In this document: positions 1 to 8,167 of the stretch, one piece after another
Layout: each line of letters begins with the position of its first letter
Numbering within the stretch: the stretch's first letter is position 1
Assembly (NCBI GenBank): GCA_021300125.1
Contig: JAJTHX010000147.1
Coordinates: 1 to 23,321, forward strand
Length of the DNA stretch: 23,321 nt
Source of the DNA: Betaproteobacteria bacterium
GTDB taxonomy: Bacteria; Pseudomonadota; Gammaproteobacteria; Burkholderiales; SG8-41
Direction of reading: 5' to 3'
Translations under genes and position numbers: made by a program
Notes under the pieces: generated by a model
The model's input: only the letters and a program-made list of their open reading frames with translations
Told to the model about the DNA's origin: nothing
Databases searched by the model: none

Positions 1-1
1 C

Positions 2-436
2 AAGGCCAGGGAATCCGAGCTGGAAAAAAAGAAAAAGGCCGAAGCCGAGGCACTGAAGGCGAAGCAGGCGGCTGAGGCCGAGGCCAGGCGTATCGCTGCC
101 GAGCAGCAGCTCGCGCGCGACAAGATCGCGGCGCAGGAAGCAGCCGCGGCGAAGCGCGAAGTCGACAAGTACCTGGCCGGCATCCAGGCCAAGGTGCGCC
201 GTTTCGTGCGGGTGCCATCCAGTCTCCAGGGCAACCCGGAGGCCGAGGTCGTGGTCACGCTGCTGCCTGGCGGCGAGGTGCTCAACGTGCGCATCAGGAA
301 AAGCAGCGGCAACATTGCCTATGACGAGGCCGTCGAGCGCGCGATACGTCTTGCCCAGCCCTTCGAGGTGCCCTCTGGCGAGATGTTTCAGCGGAATTTC
401 CGCGAATTCACGATGGTCTTCAGGCCGCAAAGCTGA
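2..436 (+). CDS. tolA: TolA, C-terminal part (5' end outside window)
   Basis: This is the back end of TolA, the inner-membrane protein that spans the periplasm and links the TolQ/TolR motor to TolB and Pal. The reading frame is open from the first bases. It begins with a long Ala/Lys/Glu-rich stretch (about the first 55 residues), typical of the helical TolA domain II. A compact C-terminal domain follows (about 85 residues, through GNPEAEVVVTLLPGGEV and YDEAVERAI to FTMVFRPQS), which matches the TonB/TolA C-terminal fold. The assignment rests on this two-part architecture and on tolB, pal and cpoB following on the same strand. The gap to tolB is 51 bases. The N-terminal membrane anchor lies upstream of the window. 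Confidence 0.93.
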   Translation, partial: KARESELEKKKKAEAEALKAKQAAEAEARRIAAEQQLARDKIAAQEAAAAKREVDKYLAGIQAKVRRFVRVPSSLQGNPEAEVVVTLLPGGEVLNVRIRKSSGNIAYDEAVERAIRLAQPFEVPSGEMFQRNFREFTMVFRPQS

Positions 437-487
437 CCATCCCGAGAACTTGAGGTTGCAGACACTGTCGCACTACTGAAACCGATC

Positions 488-1798
488 ATGAATCCCATCG
501 TTCAAAAAATCATGCCCGCACACCTGCTGATCCTCGTCTGGGCCCTCCTGTGCGCGATGTTTGCACCGGTCTCCGCGGCCCAGCTGCGCATCGAAGTCAT
601 CGGCGGCGGTGCGACCCAGATTCCCGTCGCCATCGTGCCGTTCCGCGCCGAGGACGGATTGGCGCAGAAACTGACCCCGGTCATTGCCGCCAATCTCGCA
701 CGCAGCGGCCTGTTCCGCCTCGTCGATGCCGGCGGCATGAGCCCGGTACCGCACGAGCCCGAGCAGGTCAATTATCCGCAATGGCGGGCCCGCGGCGCCG
801 ATGCGGTGGTGATCGGCGCGGTGAGCAAGGCCGCAGACGGGCGCTATGACATCCGTTTCCGCGTGCTCGATGCCGCGAAGCAGACCCAGATCGCCGGCTT
901 TGTCTATTTCGCGACCGAGTCCCAGCTGCGGCTCACCGCGCACCGGATCAGCGATGTCATCTACGAGCGGCTCACCGGTGACCCTGGCGTCTTTGCCACG
1001 CGCATCACCTATGTCGCCAAGCGCGGCAGCCGCTTTGAACTGCAGGTGGCTGATGCCGACGGGTTCGGTGCACAGACCGTGCTCAGCTCGAACGAGCCCA
1101 TCATTTCGCCGGCGTGGTCACCGGACGGCAACCGCCTGGCCTATGTCTCGTTCGAGGACAAGAAGCCGGTGGTGTACGTGCAGTCCCTGCTCACCGGCGA
1201 GCGCCGGGCCGTGGCCAATTTCCGGGGCAGCAACAGCGCCCCGGCGTGGTCCCCCGACGGACGGCGGCTCGCGGTGACGCTGACGCGGGACGGCGGTTCG
1301 CAGATTTACCTGATCAATGCAGACGGGTCCGGTGCACCGCAGCGGCTGACGCAAAGCGCTGCAATAGACACGGAGGCGAATTTTTCGCCCGACGGCCAGT
1401 CGATCCTGTTCACCTCCGATCGCGGTGGCGGACCGCAGATATACCGCATTCCGGTTGGCGGCGGCGCGGCGCAGCGGATCACCTTCGAGGGCAGTTATAA
1501 CGTATCGCCGCGGCACAGCCCCGATGGCAAAAGCTTTACCTTCATCCAGCGCAACGGCGGCCGCTTCAACGTCGCGGTACAGGATATCGCCACGCGCCAG
1601 GTGCAGGTGCTGACCGATGGCGGCATCGACGAGTCACCGAGTTTCGCGCCCAATGGCAGGGTCATCCTTTATGCGACCGAGGTCAGGGGGCGTGGTATAT
1701 TGGCCGCCGTTTCGAGCGACGGTCGCATCCGGCAGCGTTTCACCGCCGATGCCGGGGACGTGCGCGAACCCGCGTGGAGTCCAGTGGTCGGCAAATGA
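488..1798 (+). CDS. tolB: Tol-Pal system beta-propeller protein TolB
   Basis: This 436-residue protein has the usual TolB length. An N-terminal signal peptide (hydrophobic stretch about residues 11-30, ending near PVSAA) sends it to the periplasm. The mature protein has an N-terminal alpha/beta domain (to about residue 170), then repeated blades with SPDG/APNG and AWSPDG-type signatures (for example around 210, 255, 300, 345 and 390). These are PD40/WD40-like beta-propeller repeats. TolB binds Pal and TolA and helps outer-membrane constriction at division. No strong ribosome site precedes ATG 488. The Met at residue 9 is an alternative start and would leave a shorter signal peptide. It sits between tolA and pal, the standard order. 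Confidence 0.97.
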   Translation: MNPIVQKIMPAHLLILVWALLCAMFAPVSAAQLRIEVIGGGATQIPVAIVPFRAEDGLAQKLTPVIAANLARSGLFRLVDAGGMSPVPHEPEQVNYPQWRARGADAVVIGAVSKAADGRYDIRFRVLDAAKQTQIAGFVYFATESQLRLTAHRISDVIYERLTGDPGVFATRITYVAKRGSRFELQVADADGFGAQTVLSSNEPIISPAWSPDGNRLAYVSFEDKKPVVYVQSLLTGERRAVANFRGSNSAPAWSPDGRRLAVTLTRDGGSQIYLINADGSGAPQRLTQSAAIDTEANFSPDGQSILFTSDRGGGPQIYRIPVGGGAAQRITFEGSYNVSPRHSPDGKSFTFIQRNGGRFNVAVQDIATRQVQVLTDGGIDESPSFAPNGRVILYATEVRGRGILAAVSSDGRIRQRFTADAGDVREPAWSPVVGK

Positions 1799-1847
1799 GC
1801 GGTCACGTAATCCATTCCAGCCACCAGCCCTGTCGACAAGGAGCCCC

Positions 1848-2408
1848 ATGATCAAACGACTGATACTGGTTTCGGTACTGCTGTCGATGCTTGCAGCCTG
1901 CAGCAGCACGCCCACCAAGGAGCAGGATGCGGCCGCGGTCGAGGACCGCAGCGGCGGTGCCGTTGCCGCCGCTCCCGCGCAGAAACCGCAGGCTCCGGCC
2001 GCGGGTCCGGTCACCAAGCCGCTGCAGCCCTCGACGGTGTCTGCCAACCCATTGAAGGATCCTGCCAACATCCTGTCAAAGCGCAGCATTTATTTCGAAC
2101 TCGACAGCAATGTGGTACGCGAGGAATTCAAGCCGGTGGTGGCCGCCCATGCCCGCTATCTGCAGCAGAACCGTGGCGTGAGGATGACCATCCAGGGTCA
2201 TGCCGATGAGCGCGGCAGCCGGGAGTACAACCTCGCGCTGGGACAGCGCCGGGCCGATGCGGTGAAGCAGGCGATGCAGCTGCTCGGTGCCAGCGCGGAA
2301 CAGATTGAAACCGTCAGCTTCGGGGAGGAAAAACCCAAGGCGACCGGCCATGACGAGGCGAGCTGGGCTGAGAACCGCCGCGCCGACCTGGCCTATCCCA
2401 ACGACTGA
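1848..2408 (+). CDS. pal: Peptidoglycan-associated lipoprotein Pal
   Basis: Pal is an outer-membrane lipoprotein that binds peptidoglycan and TolB. The protein is 186 residues from ATG 1848, chosen because AAGGAG lies just upstream (1838-1843) and because the N-terminus is a lipoprotein signal ending in the lipobox LAAC (Cys18). The reading frame stays open well upstream of this start, but that part has no signal-peptide character. A Pro/Ala-rich linker (about residues 25-75) leads to an OmpA-like domain with SIYFELDSN and GHADERGSREYNLALGQRRA, including the Asp and Arg that contact peptidoglycan in the family. The gap to cpoB is 8 bases, consistent with one operon. Confidence 0.97.
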   Translation: MIKRLILVSVLLSMLAACSSTPTKEQDAAAVEDRSGGAVAAAPAQKPQAPAAGPVTKPLQPSTVSANPLKDPANILSKRSIYFELDSNVVREEFKPVVAAHARYLQQNRGVRMTIQGHADERGSREYNLALGQRRADAVKQAMQLLGASAEQIETVSFGEEKPKATGHDEASWAENRRADLAYPND

Positions 2409-2416
2409 TTATCGCC

Positions 2417-3238
2417 ATGATGTGCCGTAACGGGGTTGCCGTCTGTTCCGCGATGTTGGTGCTGATGCTGTCTCCTTCTCCGGCCCTTGCCCTGTTCGGC
2501 GACGATGTTGCGCGCAAACAGGTGGCTGAGCAGCAGAAGCGGCTGGACGAACTGCGCCAGGTGACAGAGGGCATTGCGGCCAGGCTGGGGCGCCTGGAGG
2601 ATGAGGCTGCGAGGACCAGCCAGGTGCTCGCGCTGGCCGCCGAAATCCAGAAGCTACGCGACGAGATCCGCGGGCTGCGCGGCGAGGTCGAGACCCTCGC
2701 CAACAACATTGACGGTGTGGCCAAGCGACAGCGCGACATGTATATCGACCTGGACCAGAGGCTGCGCCGCTTCGAGCAGCAGCCGGCGGCAGCCGCTGCA
2801 TCGCAGCCTGTCATCGCGGCGCCCGGAGACACGGCCAAACCTCCTGCCACCTCCGTGGCCGCGAACGAGGAAAACGAGGCCTACGAGCGCGCCCAGGCGC
2901 TGCGCCGGGCCGGCAATTATCCGGCGGCAATCACCGCGCTCCAGGCCTTTCTCGCCAGGTATCCGAAAAGCACGCTGGCGCCGCGCGCCCAGTATTGGAT
3001 CGGCGATTCGCAATTCAACCTGCGCGACTTCAAGGCTGCGATTTCAAGCCAGCAGCGGCTGCTTTCGTCCTATCCCGACAGCAGTTCGGTACCTGATGCC
3101 CTGCTCAATCTGGCCAGTGCGCAACTCGAATCCGGCGACGCTGCGGCTGCGCGCAAGACCATGGACGCACTGATCGCGCGGTTCCCGGCCTCCGAAGCGG
3201 CGGAAAAGGCGCGCCGCCGCATCGGCGCCGCGCGCTGA
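2417..3238 (+). CDS. cpoB: Cell division coordinator CpoB (YbgF), Tol-Pal associated
   Basis: CpoB is a periplasmic protein that works with Tol-Pal and links outer-membrane constriction to septal peptidoglycan synthesis. The protein has 273 residues. It starts with a signal peptide (hydrophobic core about residues 9-25, ALA near 27). A charged helical region rich in Leu/Glu/Arg (about 33-115) then fits the trimerising coiled coil. A low-complexity Ala/Pro linker leads to three TPR-like repeats from about residue 150 (YERAQALRRAGNYPAAI, YWIGDSQFNLRDFKAAI, ALLNLASAQLESGD). This order is the family signature. It starts 8 bases after pal, where it is usually found. Confidence 0.95.
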   Translation: MMCRNGVAVCSAMLVLMLSPSPALALFGDDVARKQVAEQQKRLDELRQVTEGIAARLGRLEDEAARTSQVLALAAEIQKLRDEIRGLRGEVETLANNIDGVAKRQRDMYIDLDQRLRRFEQQPAAAAASQPVIAAPGDTAKPPATSVAANEENEAYERAQALRRAGNYPAAITALQAFLARYPKSTLAPRAQYWIGDSQFNLRDFKAAISSQQRLLSSYPDSSSVPDALLNLASAQLESGDAAAARKTMDALIARFPASEAAEKARRRIGAAR

Positions 3239-3258
3239 GTCCCCTGCTGTTGCCACGC

Positions 3259-3957
3259 ATGGCGCCCGACTCCATCAACGCCACCCCCGCAGCGCTAGTT
3301 CCTGATGCCCGGCTGGAGGAAAGCCTGCGCGTCACCGAGATTTTTCATTCCCTGCAGGGCGAGACCAGCCGGGTCGGCCTGCCCACCGTGTTCGTGCGCC
3401 TCACAGGCTGTCCCCTGCGCTGCGGTTATTGCGACACCGCATATGCCTTTCACGGCGGCCAGTCGCTGTCGCTCGAAGCCATCCTCGACCGGGTTCATGA
3501 CTACGGCGCGCACCACGTCACGGTCACGGGTGGCGAGCCGATGGCGCAGAAGCACGTACCGCTTCTGTTGCGCCGGCTGGCCGATGCCGGCTACTCGGTG
3601 TCGCTTGAAACCAGCGGCGCGCTGGACGTCTCCCCGGTGGATGTACGGGTGTCGAAAATCCTCGATCTCAAGACCCCGGGTTCCGGCGAATGCGGGCGCA
3701 ACCTGTGGTCGAACCTGGAACACCTCACCGCGCACGACGAGATCAAGTTCGTGCTCTGTGATCAGGCTGACTATGAATGGGCAGTGGCCTGCCTGCGCGA
3801 ACACCGTCTTGACCAGCGTTGCCCGGTACTGATGTCACCGGTGTACGGCAGGCTGGAGCCGCGTGAGCTTGCCGAGTGGATCCTGATCGACCGGCTGCGG
3901 GTACGCATGCAGGTGCAGCTGCACAAGCTGCTGTGGGGCGAGCAGCCGGGCCGCTGA
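3259..3957 (+). CDS. queE: 7-carboxy-7-deazaguanine synthase QueE
   Basis: QueE is a radical-SAM enzyme that turns 6-carboxytetrahydropterin into 7-carboxy-7-deazaguanine, a step toward queuosine in tRNA. The protein is 232 residues from ATG 3259. It carries the compact cluster motif CPLRCGYC (Cys51, Cys55, Cys58), in which the three cysteines bind the [4Fe-4S] cluster. EIFHSLQGE upstream and VTVTGGEP downstream are typical of QueE. An in-frame TTG at 3250 would add three residues, but neither start has a clear ribosome site. The first 20 or so residues precede the conserved start of the fold, so the exact start is uncertain. queC follows after 20 bases. Confidence 0.95.
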   Translation: MAPDSINATPAALVPDARLEESLRVTEIFHSLQGETSRVGLPTVFVRLTGCPLRCGYCDTAYAFHGGQSLSLEAILDRVHDYGAHHVTVTGGEPMAQKHVPLLLRRLADAGYSVSLETSGALDVSPVDVRVSKILDLKTPGSGECGRNLWSNLEHLTAHDEIKFVLCDQADYEWAVACLREHRLDQRCPVLMSPVYGRLEPRELAEWILIDRLRVRMQVQLHKLLWGEQPGR

Positions 3958-3977
3958 GCGGCCGGTTGCCGAAGCGG

Positions 3978-4667
3978 ATGACGACAGCGCCGGCCGCCGT
4001 GGTGCTGCTCTCCGGAGGGCTGGACTCTACGACCACGCTCGCCCTTGCCCGCGCCGCAGGCCGCTGCTGCCATTGCCTGTCCATCGACTACGGACAGCGC
4101 CATCGTTCCGAACTCGATGCCGCAGCGCGCGTGGCGCGTATGCTGGGGGCTGCCGCGCATAAGGTGGTTCGCATCGACCTTGGCGCCGTCGGCGGCTCGG
4201 CCCTGACCGATCCGCAGATCGCAGTACCAGTGACCGGCTTGCAGCCGGGCATACCGGTGACCTATGTGCCGGCGCGCAATACCATCATGCTGGCCCTGGC
4301 GCTGGCCGAAGCCGAGGTGACCGGCGCCAGCGACATCTGGTTCGGCGCCAACGCCGTGGATTATTCGGGCTATCCGGATTGCCGTCCGGAATTCATGCGC
4401 GCTTTCGAGGCGCTGGCCAACCTTGCCACCAAGGCCGCGGTCGAAGGGCGGCCGCTGCGACTGCATACTCCCATTATCGATCTGAGCAAGGCCGAGATCA
4501 TCCGCCGCGGCATCGCCCTCGGCGTCGACTACGGACTGACGGTATCCTGTTACCAGGCCGATGAGGCCGGGCGCGCCTGCGGGGTCTGTGATTCCTGCCG
4601 TCTGCGCCGCGCCGGTTTCGCGGAGGCCGGCGTCGCCGATCCCACACGCTACCGCGAACAGGCATGA
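3978..4667 (+). CDS. queC: 7-cyano-7-deazaguanine synthase QueC
   Basis: QueC uses ATP and ammonia to convert 7-carboxy-7-deazaguanine into preQ0, the step after QueE. The protein is 229 residues. It opens with the PP-loop motif SGGLDS (residues 12-17), followed by SIDYGQRH and VPARNTIML, all family signatures. Near the C-terminus four cysteines (191, 201, 204, 207, in CYQ...CGVCDSC) form the zinc site. ATG 3978 is preferred because it sits just before the PP-loop strand. The frame is open upstream, but that part overlaps queE and lacks family features. The two genes clearly form one unit. Confidence 0.96.
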   Translation: MTTAPAAVVLLSGGLDSTTTLALARAAGRCCHCLSIDYGQRHRSELDAAARVARMLGAAAHKVVRIDLGAVGGSALTDPQIAVPVTGLQPGIPVTYVPARNTIMLALALAEAEVTGASDIWFGANAVDYSGYPDCRPEFMRAFEALANLATKAAVEGRPLRLHTPIIDLSKAEIIRRGIALGVDYGLTVSCYQADEAGRACGVCDSCRLRRAGFAEAGVADPTRYREQA

Positions 4668-4677
4668 GGCCGCAGAC

Positions 4678-4683
4678 GAGGGA
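4678..4683 (+). promoter_or_regulatory. Ribosome binding site that fixes a TTG start
   Basis: GAGGGA lies 6 bases before TTG 4690, and no in-frame ATG occurs before the first membrane segment of the transporter. This spacing is the reason for choosing TTG as the start of the YeeE/YedE gene. Confidence 0.6.
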
Positions 4684-4689
4684 CCCAAC

Positions 4690-5817
4690 TTGGAACTGAC
4701 CGTACACCACCAGGTGCTGGGCGCCGTGTTCGCGGTGGCCCTGGTGCTGGGCGCCGTTGCCGGCAAGACCCATTTCTGCACCATGGGCGCGGTGTCCGAC
4801 TGGATCAACATGGGAGACACCGGGCGCATGCGCGCCTGGCTGCTTGCGATTGCCGTGGCGATGGCCGGCGTCGCCGGGCTCGAGCTTACTGGCGTGATCA
4901 CGCTGGGCGGCGACACTTTTCCGCCTTACCGCGGCAGCGGCTTTGCCTGGCTGCGCTACCTGGCCGGCGGCTTCCTGTTCGGCGTCGGCATGACGCTCGC
5001 CAGCGGATGCGGCAACAAGACGCTGGTGCGCATCGGCGCCGGCAACCTCAAGTCACTGGTGGTGTTGGTGATCGCCGCAGTGATGGCCTACCTGATGCTC
5101 TGGACGCCGTTCTACGAGCGGCTGTTCCATCCCTGGGTGTCTGCCACGACCATCGACCTCGCCGCGCACGGTATCGCTGCACAGGATCTCGGTTCGCTGA
5201 TTGCTGCGGCGGGTGGGGTGGCGCCATCGCGCGCGCTCACCGCAGCGGTTGGCGCGGTGATTGCGCTGGCCTTGTTGGTATTCGTGTTCCGCAGCGCCGA
5301 TTTTCGCGCCAGTTTCGACAACATCCTGGGCGGACTGGCGGTCGGTCTGGTGGTGATTGCGGGCTGGTACATCACCGGCGGGCCGCTGGGCCAGGCGTGG
5401 AAGGATTACGCTGATTTCGCGGATGCGGTGCCCAGCCGGGTCCAGGTGCAGTCCTTTACCTTTATCAGCCCGATGGGCGACACCCTGCGCTGGCTGATGG
5501 ATCCTGGCAACCTGGCGCTGGTCAATTTCGGGGTGGTTGCGCTAGCCGGAGTGATCACCGGGTCACTTCTGCACGCACTGGCTTCGCGCAGCTTTCGCAT
5601 CGAGTGGTTCGCCTCGCATGCGGATTTTTTCAACCACGCCCTTGGCGGGGTACTGATGGGCATCGGCGGGGTGCTGGCCATGGGCTGCACCGTGGGCCAG
5701 GCCATCACCGGACAGTCCACCACAGCCCTGGGTTCGCTGGTGGCCTTTGCTGCAATCATCGCGGGGGCTGCAGCCACCATGAAATACCAGTATTGGCAGC
5801 TGTTGCAGGAAAATTGA
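4690..5817 (+). CDS. YeeE/YedE family sulfur-compound (thiosulfate-type) transporter
   Basis: This polytopic membrane protein has 375 residues and roughly nine to ten hydrophobic segments. The YeeE/YedE family (TsuA type) moves thiosulfate or related sulfur species across the inner membrane, using conserved cysteines that relay the substrate. Family marks visible here are KTHFCTMGAVSDW near the N-terminus, ASGCGNKTLVRIG in the first half and AMGCTVGQAITG in the second. The last two are the paired Cys motifs of the internal repeat. The start is TTG 4690, with a ribosome site six bases upstream. It begins 22 bases after queC and may be co-transcribed. No TusA-like partner gene is present in the window, so the substrate (thiosulfate, sulfide or selenium species) is not settled. 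Confidence 0.85.
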   Translation: MELTVHHQVLGAVFAVALVLGAVAGKTHFCTMGAVSDWINMGDTGRMRAWLLAIAVAMAGVAGLELTGVITLGGDTFPPYRGSGFAWLRYLAGGFLFGVGMTLASGCGNKTLVRIGAGNLKSLVVLVIAAVMAYLMLWTPFYERLFHPWVSATTIDLAAHGIAAQDLGSLIAAAGGVAPSRALTAAVGAVIALALLVFVFRSADFRASFDNILGGLAVGLVVIAGWYITGGPLGQAWKDYADFADAVPSRVQVQSFTFISPMGDTLRWLMDPGNLALVNFGVVALAGVITGSLLHALASRSFRIEWFASHADFFNHALGGVLMGIGGVLAMGCTVGQAITGQSTTALGSLVAFAAIIAGAAATMKYQYWQLLQEN

Positions 5818-5846
5818 GCTGCGTTTGCACCAGCCCGCTGCAGCGG

Positions 5847-5875
5847 TTGACCCCCATTGGGGTGGCGGTTAAAAT
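5847..5875 (+). promoter_or_regulatory. Sigma-70-type promoter for tRNA-Lys
   Basis: TTGACC (5847-5852) and TAAAAT (5870-5875) are separated by exactly 17 bases. Each matches the consensus at five of six positions. The following bases (TCGCCCC) form a GC-rich discriminator, as is common in stable-RNA promoters under stringent control. The tRNA begins 14 bases after the -10 box. Confidence 0.8.
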
Positions 5876-5889
5876 TCGCCCCTTTTTGA

Positions 5890-5965
5890 GGGCGGTTAGC
5901 TCAGCCGGTAGAGCAGCGGACTTTTAATCCGTTGGTCGGGAGTTCGAATCTCCCACCGCCTACCA
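5890..5965 (+). tRNA. tRNA-Lys, anticodon UUU
   Basis: This 76-base cloverleaf encodes its own CCA end. The acceptor arm GGGCGGT pairs with ACCGCCT (one G-T wobble at the first pair). The D-loop holds AGCTCAG...GGTAGAGC, the anticodon loop is CTTTTAA with TTT at 5923-5925, and the T-arm contains GTTCGAATC. The discriminator base is A, as expected for lysine tRNA. It has its own promoter upstream and a terminator directly downstream, so it is a separate short transcript. Confidence 0.98.
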
Positions 5966-5971
5966 GTCGTT

Positions 5972-6010
5972 ACAAAGGGCCGGATTTTTTCCGGCCCTTT
6001 GTTCTTTTTC
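5972..6010 (+). terminator. Rho-independent terminator after tRNA-Lys
   Basis: A perfect 13-base-pair stem (5972-5984 with 5990-6002, core AAAGGGCCGGA/TCCGGCCCTTT) closes a five-T loop. It is followed by a T-rich run (TCTTTTT). It ends the tRNA transcript and separates it from trmO. Confidence 0.9.
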
Positions 6011-6032
6011 CTGGCCCACCGGAGCTTGCCCA

Positions 6033-6488
6033 ATGACGCAGTTCACCGCCATCGGTACCGTGCGCAACGGCCGCACCGAGATGTCCAAGGGGCAATGGGC
6101 CGGCATCGAATCGCGCATCGAGCTTGAGGCCCCGTATGTGGCGGGCCTTTCCGGCCTCGCCGAGTTTTCCCATGCGGTGGTGGTGTTCCACCTTGACCGC
6201 ATTCCGCCGTTCGACCCGTCGAAACAGATCGCGCGCAATCCCCGCGGCATGGAAAATCTGGCGCCGGTCGGAGTGTTCGCGCAGCGCACCAAATTCCGCC
6301 CCAATCCGATCGGGGTCACTGCAGTGGAATTGCTGGCTGTGGATGCCAGGGGCATCACGGTGCGCGGCCTTGATGCGCTGGATGGCACGCCGGTGCTCGA
6401 CATCAAGCCGTACATTCCCGCCTTCGAGCGCAAGGACGATGTGCGGCTGCCGGCCTGGGTGAACAAGATGATGGACGGTTATTTCTGA
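6033..6488 (+). CDS. trmO: tRNA (N6-threonylcarbamoyladenosine-37-N6)-methyltransferase TrmO (TsaA family)
   Basis: TrmO uses S-adenosylmethionine to methylate t6A at position 37, next to the anticodon, mainly in threonine tRNA. The protein has 151 residues, the size of the single-domain bacterial forms that lack the longer C-terminal extension of the E. coli enzyme. Conserved stretches are FTAIGTVRN at the N-terminus, FSHAVVVFHLDR, RTKFRPNPIGVTAVELL (the RPNPIG motif is diagnostic) and LDGTPVLDIKPYIP. GGAG (6020-6023) lies upstream of ATG 6033. The gene follows the tRNA-Lys terminator and so needs its own promoter or readthrough. Confidence 0.93.
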   Translation: MTQFTAIGTVRNGRTEMSKGQWAGIESRIELEAPYVAGLSGLAEFSHAVVVFHLDRIPPFDPSKQIARNPRGMENLAPVGVFAQRTKFRPNPIGVTAVELLAVDARGITVRGLDALDGTPVLDIKPYIPAFERKDDVRLPAWVNKMMDGYF

Positions 6489-6626
6489 CGTCTCTTGTCG
6501 GCGCAGCCTGCCGCCGTAAGTTTCCTGCAAGCTGGCGTAAGGCTGCCGCAAGCTCCGGGCTTGAGCATGGGGTCAGTCCCGGCGCCACCGGTGACGCCCG
6601 AATCCCCCACATCGCAGGAGATTTCA

Positions 6627-6830
6627 ATGCTCAGAAAATGGCTGTCCGGTGCTGCATTGCTGACGATTCCCTTCGCTGCCTTGGCTGACGAGGCCGTGGT
6701 CGCGCCCCCGCCCAATACCGATCCGACCGCGCTGATCCTGTTTGCGGTGGTGATGGTGGTCATGATCGGTGGTTTTGCCGGATACATCTATCTCAAGGAA
6801 AAAGGCAGGAAGCACGGCGCCTCAAAATAA
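6627..6830 (+). CDS. Small membrane protein, 67 residues, unknown function
   Basis: I do not recognise this gene. It encodes 67 residues from ATG 6627, supported by AGGAG seven to eight bases upstream (6616-6620). The N-terminus looks like a cleavable signal peptide (basic start MLRKW, hydrophobic core, FAALA ending near residue 20). A short acidic/proline-rich stretch (residues 21-32) follows, then one membrane helix (about 33-54, LILFAVVMVVMIGGFAGYIY) and a basic tail KEKGRKHGASK. This predicts a type I bitopic protein with a short periplasmic segment and a basic cytoplasmic end. It has its own downstream terminator, so it is probably a genuine monocistronic gene. The 138-base gap before it shows no clear promoter. 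Confidence 0.75.
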   Translation: MLRKWLSGAALLTIPFAALADEAVVAPPPNTDPTALILFAVVMVVMIGGFAGYIYLKEKGRKHGASK

Positions 6831-6850
6831 GTGCCGGCTGTCAGCCCGGA

Positions 6851-6879
6851 AAAAGCGCCCCTCCAGGGGCGCTTTTTTT
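6851..6879 (+). terminator. Rho-independent terminator after the small membrane protein
   Basis: AAAAGCGCCCC pairs with GGGGCGCTTTT around a four-base TCCA loop, and the T-run continues for seven T. It lies 20 bases after the stop of the 67-residue gene and before the aminotransferase start. Confidence 0.9.
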
Positions 6880-6941
6880 GCGTTGCCGCGGCATGGGGGG
6901 CGCCGCTACACTCCGGTTCATTCTTCCGCATCCGGACGATC

Positions 6942-8150
6942 ATGGCTGAAATCGCGCTGTCCCCGAGGCTTTCGCGCATCAAGCTGTCACCGAGCACCCA
7001 GGCTGCACAACGCGTGCGCGACCTGCGTGCTGCGGGCCGGGACATCGTTGGCCTCACCATCGGCGAGCCCGATTTCGAGACGCCGCCCCATGTCAAGCGC
7101 GCGGTAATGGCCGCGCTGGAACGCAACGAAACCAAGTATCCGCCGATTTTCGGCATTCCCCAGCTGCGTGAGGCGGTGCGCAACAAATTCATCCGCGACA
7201 ACGCACTGGATTACCCGGTTGACCAGATCATGGTCGGCACCGGCAGCAAGCAGATCCTCTTCAACGCGCTGCAGGCGACGATCAGTGCCGGTGACGAGGT
7301 GATCATTCCGGCCCCTTATTGGATTTCCTACCTCGACATGACGCTGGTGGCTGACGGCACACCGGTGGTTGTGACCTGCGGCATGGAGTCAGGCTTCAAG
7401 CTGACACCGGCACAGCTTGAGGCCGCGATCACCCCGCGCACGAAATGGCTGATGCTCAATTCGCCGGGCAATCCCAGCGGCGCGATCTACAGCCGGGCGG
7501 AACTGCAGGCGCTGGCCGGGGTGCTGCGCCGCCATCCGCAGGTGTGGGTGCTGTCGGACGACATCTACGAGCATCTGCGTTTCGACGGCATCGAGTTCTG
7601 CACCATGGCCCAGGTCGCGCCCGATCTTGCCGACCGCACGCTCACCGTGAACGGGGTGTCCAAGGCCTACGCGATGACCGGTTTCCGGCTGGGTTATGCG
7701 GCGGGCCCGCGCCAGTTGATCAATGCCATGGTCAAGATGCAGTCGCAGAGCACCGCCGGCGTCAACTCGCTGAGCCAGTGGGCTGCGGTCGAAGCATTGA
7801 ATGGCCCGCAGGAATTCATTTCCGGGCGGGCCGCCGCCTTCCAGGAGCGGCGCGACCGGTTGCTGGAGATCCTCAACGCGGTGCCCGGCATCACCTGCGA
7901 CAAGCCTGAAGGTGCCTTCTACCTGTTCCCGCGCATCGAAGGCGTGCTCGGCAAGACCACGCTCTCGGGCCAGGTGATCCGCAGTGAACAGGACTTCGTG
8001 ATCTACCTGCTCGAACATGCCGGTGTGGCGGTGGTGCAGGGCGAGGCTTACGGCCTGAGCCCCCACATCCGCATCTCGATTGCCTATGCCCTCGACAGCG
8101 TGGTCGAAGGCGGACGCCGCATCGCAAAGGCCGTTGCGGAGCTGCGCTAG
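6942..8150 (+). CDS. Pyridoxal-phosphate aminotransferase, class I (aspartate aminotransferase-like)
   Basis: This 402-residue fold-type I aminotransferase probably uses aspartate or a broad set of amino acids with 2-oxoglutarate. Signatures are LTIGEPDFETPPHVK near the N-terminus, NSPGNPSGAIYS mid-protein, the Asp/Tyr pair in LSDDIYEHL, and the cofactor lysine in SKAYAMTGFRLGYAAGP (Lys241). A conserved Arg near the C-terminus (HIRISIA) should bind the substrate carboxylate. ATG 6942 is chosen because the frame open upstream runs through the terminator of the preceding gene. Only a weak GGA precedes the start. The gene converges with metC, with 17 bases between the stops. Substrate specificity cannot be read from the sequence. 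Confidence 0.93.
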   Translation: MAEIALSPRLSRIKLSPSTQAAQRVRDLRAAGRDIVGLTIGEPDFETPPHVKRAVMAALERNETKYPPIFGIPQLREAVRNKFIRDNALDYPVDQIMVGTGSKQILFNALQATISAGDEVIIPAPYWISYLDMTLVADGTPVVVTCGMESGFKLTPAQLEAAITPRTKWLMLNSPGNPSGAIYSRAELQALAGVLRRHPQVWVLSDDIYEHLRFDGIEFCTMAQVAPDLADRTLTVNGVSKAYAMTGFRLGYAAGPRQLINAMVKMQSQSTAGVNSLSQWAAVEALNGPQEFISGRAAAFQERRDRLLEILNAVPGITCDKPEGAFYLFPRIEGVLGKTTLSGQVIRSEQDFVIYLLEHAGVAVVQGEAYGLSPHIRISIAYALDSVVEGGRRIAKAVAELR

Positions 8151-8167
8151 AGGTCCCGCCGGCCGCT

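Noticed and set aside
4561..4689. Longer N-terminus for the YeeE/YedE transporter
   Set aside because: The upstream part overlaps queC, is Pro/Ala/Arg-rich and lacks membrane character. TTG 4690 has a well-spaced ribosome site.
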